Below, one piece after another: positions 1 through 8,992 of a DNA stretch of 64,000 bases. The stretch's first letter is position 1. Each line of letters opens with the position of its first letter. The DNA is from Mycolicibacterium peregrinum (lineage in GTDB: Bacteria > Actinomycetota > Actinomycetes > Mycobacteriales > Mycobacteriaceae): NCBI RefSeq assembly GCF_002102345.1, contig NZ_LQPP01000076.1, positions 38,456 to 102,455 of the forward strand, written 5' to 3'. The notes under the pieces are model-generated. The model did no database searches. It worked only from the letters and a program-made list of their open reading frames with translations, and had not been told where the DNA came from. The position numbers and the translations under genes were made by a program.

Positions 1-79
1 GACGGCCAGCGCGGTTGGGGCAACTGACACCCCGCGGTGACCATCCCGGCATGAGCCTGCCGGGACGGATCACCCTGCC

Positions 80-970
80 ATGACCACACATTGGACGCCG
101 AGTCGTCTCGGCGACCTCACCGGCACCCGCATCATCGTGACCGGCGCGACCAATGGGGTGGGCCTCGGTACGGCCAGGGCACTGACGCGCGCAGGCGCGC
201 ACGTGATCCTGGCCGTCCGTAACACAGCCCTGGGCGCGCAGCGCGCGGCGGAGATCGGTGGATCCACCGAGGTGATCGAACTCGACCTCGCGGATCTGTC
301 CTCGGTCCAAGCCTTTCCTGGCCGCCTCGAAGGTGACGTCGACGTCCTGATCAACAACGCCGGCGCGCTGAGTCAGCACCGCACGGACACGGTCGACGGT
401 TTCGAGATGACCATCGGTACCAACCTGCTCGGACCGTTCGCGCTGACCAATCTCTTGTTCGGCAGGATCCGAAGACAGATCGTCAACGTCGGCTCCGAAG
501 CGCACAAGTCCGCGACGCTGCATCTCGACGACATGCACCTGCGCCACCACAAGTGGACGGTGATGGGTGCCTACGGTCGGTCGAAGCTGGCCGTCATGTT
601 GTGGGGCCTTGAACTCGACCGCCGCCTGCGTACGGCGAACTCGCCGGTGGTCACCCAACTCACGCATCCGGGGTGGGTCGCGTCCAACCTGCCGAACGTC
701 TCCGACAGACCGTTGATGAGCGCGGTACAGCGCGGCGTCAAGTCGGTGGCCGAGGTGTTGGCCAACGACATCGACGCGGGGGCGGCGCCCACGCTGTACT
801 GCCTGAGCGAACCGATCCCGCCCGGCAGCTATGTCGGGGTCGACGGCAAGTTCGGACTACGCGGCGGACCCGTACTGATCGGGCGGTCGGCGGTGGCCTG
901 CGACTACGAAATCGGTGCCCGGGTCGTCGAATTCGCCGAACGTGAGACCGGCACGGTCATTCCGGTCTAG
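80..970 (+). CDS. SDR-family NAD(P)-dependent oxidoreductase
   Basis: This is a 296-residue short-chain dehydrogenase/reductase, a soluble cytoplasmic enzyme expected to oxidise or reduce a carbonyl or alcohol with NAD(P). The N-terminal Rossmann motif TGATNGVGLG, the NNAG motif near residue 90 and the YGRSK catalytic Tyr/Lys pair near residue 165 are all visible. The length and the long segment after the YxxxK motif recall the retinol dehydrogenase/WW-domain oxidoreductase-like SDR branch, in which many mycobacterial members have no known substrate. Its stop overlaps by 4 bp the stop of the convergent isomerase gene, so the two are not co-transcribed. The substrate cannot be read from the sequence. 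Confidence 0.85.
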   Translation: MTTHWTPSRLGDLTGTRIIVTGATNGVGLGTARALTRAGAHVILAVRNTALGAQRAAEIGGSTEVIELDLADLSSVQAFPGRLEGDVDVLINNAGALSQHRTDTVDGFEMTIGTNLLGPFALTNLLFGRIRRQIVNVGSEAHKSATLHLDDMHLRHHKWTVMGAYGRSKLAVMLWGLELDRRLRTANSPVVTQLTHPGWVASNLPNVSDRPLMSAVQRGVKSVAEVLANDIDAGAAPTLYCLSEPIPPGSYVGVDGKFGLRGGPVLIGRSAVACDYEIGARVVEFAERETGTVIPV

Positions 971-1626
971 CCGGTCTGGGTCAGGGCCGCGACCGCGGGA
1001 CCGAACATGCCCTGCTTGATCGCACCCAGGGTGCCGGAGTCCTTGCCGCCCAACGGCCGCAGCAGTTCGGTCGCCGTGATGGTCACCGAACCCTCGGTGG
1101 CCGTGGCGTCGACCAGGCCGTACGCCTTGGCATCGATGCCGCCGAACCGCCGGCCCGTGGTCATCGACGCGACCGCGGCCTGCGGGGTCAGCTTGGCCTG
1201 GATCAGCGCGGCCATGCCCGGGGTGAACGGAATCCGGATGTCGACCTCGGGGAAGCAGAAGAAGCCGCGGTCGTCGCGCATCACCCGGAAGTCGTGGGCG
1301 ATGGCGAGCATCGCGCCCGCCCCGAAGGCGTGCCCGACCACGGCGGCGGCCGTCGGGATGGGCAGCGTCAGCATGCGGGCCAACAGGCCCTGTACCCGGC
1401 CGACATACCAATCGCCCTGATCACTGTGGGCGCCAAGCCAATCCAGATCGAGACCGTTGGAATAGAACTTGCTGTCCGCGGTCGTCACCAGGCCGTGTGC
1501 GCCCCTGGCGAGGACCGCGTCGAGCTGTGCATCGACTTCGTCGAGGAATTCCGGGGAGAACCGGTTCTCGTCGTCGCCGAGATCGAGGATGGCGATGTCG
1601 CCGTCGTAATCAAGATTTGTGGCCAT
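967..1626 (-). CDS. enoyl-CoA hydratase/isomerase family protein
   Basis: A 219-residue crotonase-fold protein. The oxyanion-hole region reads KFYSNGLDLDW and is followed by VVGHAFGAGAMLAIAHDFRV. The SNGLDLDW form resembles delta3,delta2-enoyl-CoA isomerases more than hydratases, and the short length fits that branch, so a role in moving double bonds during unsaturated fatty acid breakdown is a reasonable guess. It lies downstream of a TetR regulator on the same strand, and the regulator's last codons overlap the first 17 nt of this gene. The pair is therefore probably one autoregulated operon. The precise reaction is uncertain. Confidence 0.82.
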   Translation of the reverse strand: MATNLDYDGDIAILDLGDDENRFSPEFLDEVDAQLDAVLARGAHGLVTTADSKFYSNGLDLDWLGAHSDQGDWYVGRVQGLLARMLTLPIPTAAAVVGHAFGAGAMLAIAHDFRVMRDDRGFFCFPEVDIRIPFTPGMAALIQAKLTPQAAVASMTTGRRFGGIDAKAYGLVDATATEGSVTITATELLRPLGGKDSGTLGAIKQGMFGPAVAALTQTG

Positions 1627-2239
1627 GGGATTCCTTCCTTCGGGGGTTGGGGGCAGGTCCTACCGCCAGCACGGCCGCCACGGCGGCACTGAGGTGGTGG
1701 CGGGAAGTCGGATCGTCGAGGCGGTTGCGGTGCAGCAGGATCGCGGTCGGTAGGTCGACGATGCAGGTCGTCACGGTGTCCACCGCGGCCCGGTCGCGCC
1801 GGTCCCACGTGGCCATCGAGAGTTCGATCATCAAGTCCACCAACTGTTTTTCCAGCTCGCGTATCTGCTCGATCAGCTCGGTGGGAAGGTCATGGCCGAG
1901 CACCTGGTCGCGACTGACCTGGAGCAACAGTCGCGCGGAGGCTCGGTGGCGTTCGGCGAATATCACCGGCGCGTAGGCGGCCGCGGCGATCGCGTCGGCG
2001 CCGCGGTGCGCCGCGGTGACCAGCTCACGCTGCAGGGCGAGGAATCGGCGCCCGGCCCGGAGCCAGACCTGGCCGAGCAGTCCGGACCGTGAGCCGAAAG
2101 AGTGATACAGCGCGCCGTTGGAAACGCCGACGGCCTCGCTGATCGCGCGGATGGTCACCGACGCCGGTCCCGAGTGCACGGCCAGGGCTTCGGCGGCGTC
2201 GAGCACCGAATCCGGGTCGTAGACGCGAGGACGTGGCAC
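1610..2239 (-). CDS. TetR-family transcriptional regulator
   Basis: This encodes about 209 residues with an N-terminal TetR helix-turn-helix (DSVLDAAEALAVHSG, then AISEAVGVSNGALYHSFGSRSGLL). I start it at GTG 2239, which gives VPRPRVYDP. A longer reading from TTG 2260 would run into the palindrome at 2249-2272, which is better explained as the operator. It overlaps the start of the downstream isomerase gene by 17 nt, so it probably represses itself and that gene. The ligand-binding C-terminal half (VIFAERHRASARLLLQV onward) is divergent and gives no ligand clue. Confidence 0.85.
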   Translation of the reverse strand: MPRPRVYDPDSVLDAAEALAVHSGPASVTIRAISEAVGVSNGALYHSFGSRSGLLGQVWLRAGRRFLALQRELVTAAHRGADAIAAAAYAPVIFAERHRASARLLLQVSRDQVLGHDLPTELIEQIRELEKQLVDLMIELSMATWDRRDRAAVDTVTTCIVDLPTAILLHRNRLDDPTSRHHLSAAVAAVLAVGPAPNPRRKESHGHKS

Positions 2240-2248
2240 TCGGCCACC

Positions 2249-2272
2249 ATAACAGAGCAACCGCTCTGTTAT
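2249..2272. promoter_or_regulatory. palindromic operator upstream of the TetR-isomerase pair
   Basis: Perfect inverted repeat with 10-bp arms, ATAACAGAGC and GCTCTGTTAT, around AACC. It ends 10 bp upstream of the chosen GTG start of the TetR gene (2239, minus strand), where an autoregulatory TetR dimer would be expected to bind. Confidence 0.65.
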
Positions 2273-2293
2273 CTAAGAGGCGGGTTGACGCGG

Positions 2294-2314
2294 ACTAAGG
2301 TGACCCTTAGTTTG
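2294..2314. promoter_or_regulatory. IdeR/DtxR-like iron box upstream of TetR-irtAB
   Basis: Bases 2296-2314 read TAAGGTGACCCTTAGTTTG and match 14 of 19 positions of the DtxR/IdeR consensus TWAGGTWAGSCTWACCTWA. The same stretch carries a 7-bp inverted repeat, ACTAAGG and CCTTAGT, at 2294-2311. It lies about 30 bp upstream of the start of the TetR-irtA-irtB operon, which is where an iron-dependent repressor would act. It could instead be the operator of the TetR protein encoded next. Confidence 0.45.
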
Positions 2315-2342
2315 TGGGGGTAACTTTCCAGTGGAGGTAGTC

Positions 2343-3053
2343 GTGGCCGGAACCGGTGTCCCCGCGCGCGTGGGTGGGCGCCCGCCGCTGATCGCGGTGT
2401 CCGACATCGTCTCCGCCGGTCGTGAGCTCGGCATGCGCAACCTGAGCATCAATGCCGTCGCCGCCCGGCTCGGGGTCTCCGCAACGGCGCTGTACCGCCA
2501 CATCAGCGGCCGCTGGGAACTTGAGCGTCTGGTCGGGGAGAGCCTGCTTGCCGAGCTGGAGTTCGTCGACGATCCGGCCCGGTCCGTCGAAGACCATCTG
2601 CTGGCATTCGGGGTCAGCCTGCACCGGTTCACCCTGGACAATCCGGGCCTGGCCACCTACATGCAGGTGCTGTTCCCGCGCGGGGAGGCCGGGGCCCAGC
2701 TGCTGACCGATGAGATCGCCGCACTGGGCAGGCGCGGCTACACGGCCGAGGGGGCAGCGCTGCTCAGCAGTTCGGTGGCCGTGCTCGCGATCGGGCTGGC
2801 AGCCCAGCACGAACTCAAGGCCGAGGCCGGCGGCGGCGACGAATTCGTGGTGGAACGCGATGCCGCCGCCCAACGACTGGCCGGTGACGCGGCGCTCGGG
2901 CCGGTGCACACGGCGGGTATGCAACTCGGTGGCCCACAGTATCTGGAACTTCTGATGAACGCGCTGATCCGGGGACTGCTGACGTCTGTGGTCCCGGGCA
3001 GGCCGATGACCGACATCGTGGCGGATCTGACCGCCCGGGGAGAGGACCGCTGA
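2343..3053 (+). CDS. TetR-family regulator in the irtAB operon
   Basis: About 236 residues. The HTH reads NLSINAVAARLGVSATALYRHISGRWELERLV, typical of TetR. I prefer the GTG at 2343 over GTG 2331 because a GGAGG at 2333-2337 sits at the right distance before it. The stop codon TGA overlaps the ATG of irtA (TGATG), so translation is coupled and the protein is made with the siderophore importer. A dedicated TetR in front of irtA suggests siderophore- or substrate-dependent control in addition to iron control through IdeR. The M. tuberculosis irtAB locus, as I recall it, does not have this gene. Confidence 0.85.
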   Translation: MAGTGVPARVGGRPPLIAVSDIVSAGRELGMRNLSINAVAARLGVSATALYRHISGRWELERLVGESLLAELEFVDDPARSVEDHLLAFGVSLHRFTLDNPGLATYMQVLFPRGEAGAQLLTDEIAALGRRGYTAEGAALLSSSVAVLAIGLAAQHELKAEAGGGDEFVVERDAAAQRLAGDAALGPVHTAGMQLGGPQYLELLMNALIRGLLTSVVPGRPMTDIVADLTARGEDR

Positions 3054-5650
3054 TGGCACGCGGATTTCAGGGAGTGATGATGCGCGGCTTCGGCGCGCGC
3101 GATCACCAGGCGACCGTGGTCGAGACCACCTATCTGACACCGAACATGCTGCGCCTGCGCCTGGTGTCGCCGACGGTGTTCGAGGACGCCATCGCCGAGC
3201 CGACGTCGTACCTGCGTTTCTGGGTTCCGGACCCCGACGGCTCGAAGACCGAGTTCCAACGGGGCTACACGATGTCCGAAATGGATCCCGACACCGGGCA
3301 TTTCGCGGTGGACGTGGTGCTGCACGAGCCGTCGGGACCGGCGTCGAAGTGGGCGCGCACTGCAAAGCCGGGCGACACGATCCCGGTGATGGCCCTGGGC
3401 TCCACGGGATTCACCGTGCCCGACGATCTGCCCGCCGGCTACCTGCTGATCGGTGACGCGGCGGCCATACCCGCCATCAACGGGATCATCGGCGCCCTGC
3501 CGCGCGACATACCGATCGAGGCCTATCTCGAGCAGCACGACGATAACGATCTGCTGATCCCGATCGCCGAGCACCCACGGCTGCGGGTGCACTGGGTCAA
3601 GCGCCACGACACGACCTCACTGGCCGCCGCGATCGAGGCCAGGGACTGGTCGGACTGGTACTGCTGGGTGACCCCGGAGGCCGGTTCGCTCAAGCACCTG
3701 CGGGCGCGGTTGAAGGATGAATTCGGCTTCCCCAAATCCGAGCTGCACGCCCAGGCCTACTGGACCGAGGGCCGGGCCATGGGCACCGATCGCACCGAAG
3801 CCGAGCCCGGCCCTGAGACCGCGTCCGAAGCCGCTGGCTCCGAAACTGCTGTGGCCGAGCCTGTTGCCGCCCCAGCCACGGCTGCGCCCGCACGTGGCAC
3901 CTGGCGCGCACAGGGTGCGGGACGGCTGCTGGCCCCATTGAAAACCCCGCTGATCGTGTCGGGTGTGTTGCAGGCGATCATCACCCTGATCCAGCTGGCG
4001 CCCTTCGTCCTGCTGGTCGAGTTGGCCCGGCTGCTGCTGTCCGGCGCGGACGAATCCCGATTGTGGACCCTGGGGTTGACGGCGGTCTGGCTTCTGGGCC
4101 TCGGCGCCCTGCTGGGCGCCGGCCTGACCTTGTGGCTGCACCGGCTCGACGCCAAGTTCGCACGTGAGTTGCGGACCCGGCTGTTGACCAAGATGGCCCG
4201 ATTGCCGCTCGGCTGGTTCACCGCCCGCGGTTCGGGCTCGATCAAACAGCTGGTGCAGGACGACACCCTGTCACTGCACTACCTGGTCACCCACGCGATC
4301 CCGGATGCCGTTGCGGCGGTGGTTGCCCCGGTGGCCGTGCTGGTCTACCTGTTCACCGTCGACTGGCGCTTGGCGCTGGTGCTGTTCATCCCGGTGCTCA
4401 CCTATCTGGTGCTGATGTCCGTGATGACCATCCAGTCCGGCGCCAAGATCGGCCAGGCGCAACGCTGGGCCGACCGGATGAGTGGAGAGGCCGGCGCCTA
4501 CCTGGAGGGCCAGCCCGTCGTCCGGGTGTTCGGCGGTGCGGCGTCGTCGAGCTTCCGCCGCCGGCTCGACGAGTACATCGGATTTCTCGTCGGTTGGCAG
4601 CGCCCGTTCACCGGCAAGAAGTCGCTGATGGACCTCGTCACCCGGCCCGGCACGTTCCTGTGGCTGATCGCCGCCGTCGGCACCCCGATGATCATCGGGG
4701 GCTCGATGGACCCCGTCGATCTGCTGCCGTTCCTGTTGCTCGGCACCACATTCGGCGTCCGGCTGCTCGGTGTGGGCTACGGGCTGGGTGGGATCCGCGG
4801 CGGCATGTTGGCCGCCCGCCGCATCCAGAACGCGCTCGACGAGGCGGACCTGGCGCTGCTCGAGCACCCGGACGAGCCGGGTGCGGCGGCCGCAGTGGTG
4901 TTCGACGGCGTGACCTTCGGGTACCGGCCGAGCGTTCCGGTGATCCAGGATGTCTCGCTGACCCTGCGTCCGGGTACTGTCACCGCGCTCGTCGGTCCCT
5001 CGGGCTCGGGCAAATCCACCCTGGCCGCGCTGCTGGCCCGGTTCCATGACGTGGGTACGGGATCGATCCGCCTGGACGGCAAGGACATCCGGTCCTTAAC
5101 GGCTGACGAGCTGTACCGCCAGGTCGGGTTCGTCCTGCAGGAGACCCAACTGGTGGCGGGTACCGTCGCCGAGAACATCGCGCTGGCCGACCCGGACGCC
5201 GACCAGACCCGGATCGAGCAGGCCGCGCGCGACGCCCAGATCCACGAGCGGATCCTGCGCCTGCCCGACGGATATCAGACGGTGCTCGGGGCGTCGTCGG
5301 CACTGTCCGGCGGTGAGCGGCAACGGCTCACCATCGCCAGGGCCATCCTGGCCGACACCCCGGTACTGATCCTCGACGAGGCCACCGCCTTTGCCGATCC
5401 GGAATCGGAATACCTTGTGCAGCAGGCGCTCAACCGATTGACCAAGGACCGGACCGTGCTGGTGATCGCGCACCGGTTGCACACCATCACCCATGCCGAT
5501 CAGATCGTGGTGCTCGACGGCGGCCGCATCGCCGAAACCGGCACCCATGAAGAACTGCTCGCCGCCGGTGGGCGCTACCACCAGCTCTGGCAGACCGGTC
5601 AGTCACTGCATCCCAGCGACGCCGTCACCGCAGGAGAGGCCGCACGATGA
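3053..5650 (+). CDS. irtA: mycobactin import ABC transporter IrtA with siderophore-interacting FAD domain
   Basis: An 865-residue fusion, close to the 859 residues of M. tuberculosis IrtA. Residues 1 to about 245 are the siderophore-interacting (SIP) domain, with the FAD motif FQRGYTMS and a GYLLIGDAAAIPA nucleotide-binding segment. An Ala/Pro/Glu-rich linker follows, then a six-helix exporter-type membrane domain. The ATPase carries Walker A GPSGSGKST, signature LSGGERQR and Walker B VLILDEATA. IrtA and IrtB form an inner-membrane heterodimer that imports ferric carboxymycobactin, and the SIP domain reduces the iron (established for the family). Its start overlaps the TetR stop, and its 3' end overlaps irtB by 4 nt. 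Confidence 0.96.
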   Translation: MARGFQGVMMRGFGARDHQATVVETTYLTPNMLRLRLVSPTVFEDAIAEPTSYLRFWVPDPDGSKTEFQRGYTMSEMDPDTGHFAVDVVLHEPSGPASKWARTAKPGDTIPVMALGSTGFTVPDDLPAGYLLIGDAAAIPAINGIIGALPRDIPIEAYLEQHDDNDLLIPIAEHPRLRVHWVKRHDTTSLAAAIEARDWSDWYCWVTPEAGSLKHLRARLKDEFGFPKSELHAQAYWTEGRAMGTDRTEAEPGPETASEAAGSETAVAEPVAAPATAAPARGTWRAQGAGRLLAPLKTPLIVSGVLQAIITLIQLAPFVLLVELARLLLSGADESRLWTLGLTAVWLLGLGALLGAGLTLWLHRLDAKFARELRTRLLTKMARLPLGWFTARGSGSIKQLVQDDTLSLHYLVTHAIPDAVAAVVAPVAVLVYLFTVDWRLALVLFIPVLTYLVLMSVMTIQSGAKIGQAQRWADRMSGEAGAYLEGQPVVRVFGGAASSSFRRRLDEYIGFLVGWQRPFTGKKSLMDLVTRPGTFLWLIAAVGTPMIIGGSMDPVDLLPFLLLGTTFGVRLLGVGYGLGGIRGGMLAARRIQNALDEADLALLEHPDEPGAAAAVVFDGVTFGYRPSVPVIQDVSLTLRPGTVTALVGPSGSGKSTLAALLARFHDVGTGSIRLDGKDIRSLTADELYRQVGFVLQETQLVAGTVAENIALADPDADQTRIEQAARDAQIHERILRLPDGYQTVLGASSALSGGERQRLTIARAILADTPVLILDEATAFADPESEYLVQQALNRLTKDRTVLVIAHRLHTITHADQIVVLDGGRIAETGTHEELLAAGGRYHQLWQTGQSLHPSDAVTAGEAAR

Positions 5651-7383
5651 TCCGCACCCTGATCGCTCTCATCCCAGCGGACCGCCGCAGCCGGGTTGGC
5701 GTCTACGCCACGCTGACCCTCGTTTCGGTGGTGATCCGCGCGGCCGGCACCGTGCTGCTGATCCCCCTCGTGGCAGCGTTGTTCAGCGATGCGCCGCGTG
5801 ACGCGCTGCCGTGGCTGGGCTGGCTCACGGCCGCCACGGTCATCGGGTGGATCATCGACACCGCAACGTCACGGCTCGGATTCGATCTGGGCTTCGCCCT
5901 GCTCGACAACACTCAACACGATGTGGCCGACCGGCTGCCCGGCATCCGGATGGACTGGCTGGGGGGCGACAACGGGGCGAACACCGCCAACGCCCGTCAG
6001 GCGATCGCGGCGACCGGCCCCGAACTGGTCGGCATGGTGGTCAACCTCCTGACGCCATTGATCGGGGCGATTCTGCTGCCCGCAGCCATCGGCATTGCGC
6101 TGCTGTTCATTTCGGTGCCACTTGGGTTCGCCGCGCTGGCCGGTGTCGTGATCCTGCTCGGTGCGTTCTGGGCTTCCGGCCGGCTGAGCCGCAAGGCCGA
6201 CACAGTTGCAGACGAGACCAACCGGGCGTTCACCGAACGCATCATCGAGTTCGCCCGCACCCAGCAGGCGCTGCGCGCCGCCCGGCGGGTGGAGCCGGCC
6301 CGCAGCATGGTCGGCGACGCCCTGGCCGCCCAGCACGGCGCCAGCATGCGACTGCTGCTCATGCAGGTGCCGGGACAGTTGCTGTTCAGCCTGGCCAGCC
6401 AACTGGCACTGCTGATCCTGGCCGGCATGGCCACGGTGCTGACGGTGCGCGGCGATCTCGGCGTGCCCGAGGCGATCGCGATGATCGTCGTCGCCGCGCG
6501 CTACCTCGAGCCGTTCACCTCACTGTCGGAGCTGGCCCCGGCGATCGAAACCACCCGCGCTTCCCTCGGTCGGATCCGGGCCGTCCTCGATGCCCCCGTC
6601 ATGGCCACCGGCAGCGCCACGCTCGACACAACCGCCGCGCCGCGTATCGAATTCGAAGGCGTGAGTTTCGGTTACGGAACCACCCCGGTACTGAAGGACG
6701 TCAGCTTCGTCTTGGAGCCCGGCGGCACCACCGCGATCGTCGGACCGTCCGGCTCGGGCAAGAGCACGATCCTGTCGCTGATCGCGGGCCTGCACCAGCC
6801 GACCGCGGGGAGAGTGCTGATCGACGGTGTCGACACCGCCCAGATGAACACTGAAACCCGCAGGGCGGCAACCAGTGTGGTGTTCCAGCACCCCTATCTG
6901 TTCGACGGGACGATCCGGGAGAACATCCTGGTCGGCGACCCGGAGGCCGACGCCGGGCAGCTCGCCACCGCGGCGCGCCTGGCCCGCGTCGACGAGTTGA
7001 CCGCGCGGCTGCCAGACGGTGACGGCGCCAAGGTCGGTGAGGCCGGGACGGCACTGTCGGGCGGCGAACGTCAGCGGGTCAGCATCGCGCGTGCCCTGGT
7101 CAAACCGGCGCCGGTGCTGCTGGTGGACGAGGCGACCAGCGCGCTGGACACCGAGAACGAGGCCGCCGTGGTGGATGCCCTGACCGCCGACGAGAAGTCG
7201 CGCACCCGCGTCATCGTCGCGCACCGCCTGGCCAGCATCCGGCACGCGGACCGGGTGCTGTTCCTCGACGGCGGAATGATCGTCGAGGACGGCAGTATCG
7301 ACGAGCTGTTGGCCGCGCGCGGACGGTTTGACGAGTTCTGGAACCAGCAGCGGGAGGCCGCCGACTGGCAGATCAGCCACTAG
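5647..7383 (+). CDS. irtB: mycobactin import ABC transporter IrtB
   Basis: A 578-residue half-transporter, almost the length of M. tuberculosis IrtB (579). An N-terminal exporter-fold membrane domain of about six helices is followed by an ATPase domain with Walker A GPSGSGKST, signature LSGGERQR and Walker B VLLVDEATSALD. The start ATG overlaps the irtA stop as ATGA, which indicates translational coupling and equal amounts of the two partners. IrtB pairs with IrtA to import iron-loaded carboxymycobactin and mycobactin. No terminator was recognised in the 51 bp after it. Confidence 0.96.
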   Translation: MIRTLIALIPADRRSRVGVYATLTLVSVVIRAAGTVLLIPLVAALFSDAPRDALPWLGWLTAATVIGWIIDTATSRLGFDLGFALLDNTQHDVADRLPGIRMDWLGGDNGANTANARQAIAATGPELVGMVVNLLTPLIGAILLPAAIGIALLFISVPLGFAALAGVVILLGAFWASGRLSRKADTVADETNRAFTERIIEFARTQQALRAARRVEPARSMVGDALAAQHGASMRLLLMQVPGQLLFSLASQLALLILAGMATVLTVRGDLGVPEAIAMIVVAARYLEPFTSLSELAPAIETTRASLGRIRAVLDAPVMATGSATLDTTAAPRIEFEGVSFGYGTTPVLKDVSFVLEPGGTTAIVGPSGSGKSTILSLIAGLHQPTAGRVLIDGVDTAQMNTETRRAATSVVFQHPYLFDGTIRENILVGDPEADAGQLATAARLARVDELTARLPDGDGAKVGEAGTALSGGERQRVSIARALVKPAPVLLVDEATSALDTENEAAVVDALTADEKSRTRVIVAHRLASIRHADRVLFLDGGMIVEDGSIDELLAARGRFDEFWNQQREAADWQISH

Positions 7384-7434
7384 CCCGTCGATTTCGTGAT
7401 CGGCGGGCCGGTTGCGCGTTGCTAGGGTCGGAGG

Positions 7435-8886
7435 GTGACCGACACCCGGCCTGGTTTCCGCGAATGGCTGCGCCAAATGCGCTGGTGGCACTGGGCTATC
7501 CTGGTTTTCGGCGCTGCCTGGATGGGCGGGCTGCTGTGGTTGATGACGGGTCTGGCCGACGAGGATCCCGCTCAGGGACTACCTTCGCCTGTTGTTTATT
7601 CGGGTGATGTCGGCGTACCCGGTCAGGTGCTGTTGCCGGCGCTGCGCCGGCAGCCGGTGCCGGGCTGGCGCATGGACCTCAAGACGTTGCTGGCCGATGT
7701 CACCAGACCGCAGGTGGAACATGTCGGCGATGTCGGGGCACGCGCCTACTTCACCGTGTCCGGCACCGAGCGGACCACTGGCCGGCGTAGTGCGTGGCTA
7801 CTGGGTGTCGATGTGGCGCAAGGGGTTCCGTCGTTCGCGCCGGTGCGGATCGAGAACCCGATACAGGTCACGTGCCTTCTCAACGGTGCGGCCAGGGTGC
7901 TGTGCCTCAACAAGGCTTACGGCGGGGCGCCGGGTGAAGCATGGGTGCTGGACTCGCAAACCGGAGCGGTCGTCTCGCGCACGGTGAGCGCTCTGCAGTT
8001 CGACGCCGGCAATGTCGACGACACGGCCAGAGTCATGCAGGTCGGTTCCTACGCGGTGGCCTACGAACCGGGGACCGGCTGGCACGGTATCGACGATCAG
8101 GCGCGGTTCACCTGGACGGTCAAGGCTGTTGCAGGCGACATGACCGTGTTGGAACGGCAACCGGGCATGCCGCCGAGCGATATCGGGGTGGCCAAGATCG
8201 ACAAGGACCGCAGTGCGGCGTTCTCGGCAGCCGACGGCACGGTACTGAGGAAGTCAGGAGGCAAGCTGCTGCCCATGGTCGGTGGCTTCGTGGAGCAGGA
8301 ACGCGAGAACAAGGCTTCCCGGCGCAGTTCGGCCTCATTCGTGGTCTTCGATGAAAGCGGCAAACGGGTTGGCCGATATGACGACCAGACCGGTGGCCCC
8401 GGACTTTTCAACCCTCACCTGTCGAGCACGGAGTTGCCGGTGTTGTCGCTGTCGTTGAGCGATCAGATTCTGGTGCTCGACAACCGCGGCACGCCGATGA
8501 CGGTGATTCACGACGAATCAGACGGTCCCCAGGCCTCGATCAGGTTCCTCGGCACCGGCATGTACCTCACCGAGAACCACTGGAATTCGGGAGACAAATC
8601 GACGACGTGGCGGAAGTTCGATCTCCGCAATGGCAGTCGGGTGTCGTCGTGTACCGGTCTTCCGATGGAGGAGGACCGGTTTGTCGGTTCCGATGGGACG
8701 GTGGTGGTCGCGCCGCAGGCGGGCTTCGACGACGGCGAGGCGCCCACGATCGGGGTCGATCTCGATACCTGCGCAGTGCTGTGGAAGATCCCGGAACCGG
8801 GACCGATGTGGGCCGTCGGGTCGACGTTGGTGCAGGCCTTGCCGGGATCCGGTGAGCTGATCTCCCTGGTGCCGCCCGTGCGCTAG
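7435..8886 (+). CDS. membrane-anchored protein, possible beta-propeller ectodomain
   Basis: Translation from GTG 7435 gives 483 residues. A tryptophan-rich signal anchor (RWWHWAILVFGAAWMGGLLWLM, about residues 15-36) is followed by a large extracytoplasmic part. That part contains repeated strand patterns such as AWVLDSQTGAVVSRT, IDKDRSAAFSAADGTVL and IGVDLDTCAVLWKI, which resemble the blades of PQQ-like or WD-type beta-propellers. I do not recognise a characterised relative. It follows irtB by 51 bp in the same direction, so read-through from the iron operon is possible but not shown. Confidence 0.7.
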   Translation: MTDTRPGFREWLRQMRWWHWAILVFGAAWMGGLLWLMTGLADEDPAQGLPSPVVYSGDVGVPGQVLLPALRRQPVPGWRMDLKTLLADVTRPQVEHVGDVGARAYFTVSGTERTTGRRSAWLLGVDVAQGVPSFAPVRIENPIQVTCLLNGAARVLCLNKAYGGAPGEAWVLDSQTGAVVSRTVSALQFDAGNVDDTARVMQVGSYAVAYEPGTGWHGIDDQARFTWTVKAVAGDMTVLERQPGMPPSDIGVAKIDKDRSAAFSAADGTVLRKSGGKLLPMVGGFVEQERENKASRRSSASFVVFDESGKRVGRYDDQTGGPGLFNPHLSSTELPVLSLSLSDQILVLDNRGTPMTVIHDESDGPQASIRFLGTGMYLTENHWNSGDKSTTWRKFDLRNGSRVSSCTGLPMEEDRFVGSDGTVVVAPQAGFDDGEAPTIGVDLDTCAVLWKIPEPGPMWAVGSTLVQALPGSGELISLVPPVR

Positions 8887-8924
8887 GTGGCCGTAGTAGC
8901 CGATCGGATACTTGATCCCGACCT

Positions 8925-8941
8925 ACTGTAACTATTACAGT
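8925..8941. promoter_or_regulatory. inverted repeat upstream of the cytochrome P450
   Basis: ACTGTAA-CTA-TTACAGT, perfect 7-bp arms with a 3-bp spacer, 51 bp before the P450 start. The spacing and symmetry fit a TetR- or MarR-type operator. No regulator gene is adjacent, so the protein that binds would be encoded elsewhere. Confidence 0.45.
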
Positions 8942-8992
8942 TGGGCGTCCCACAATGATGTCGGGGCGGGTTGGGTGTTCCGGCGGGAGGCC

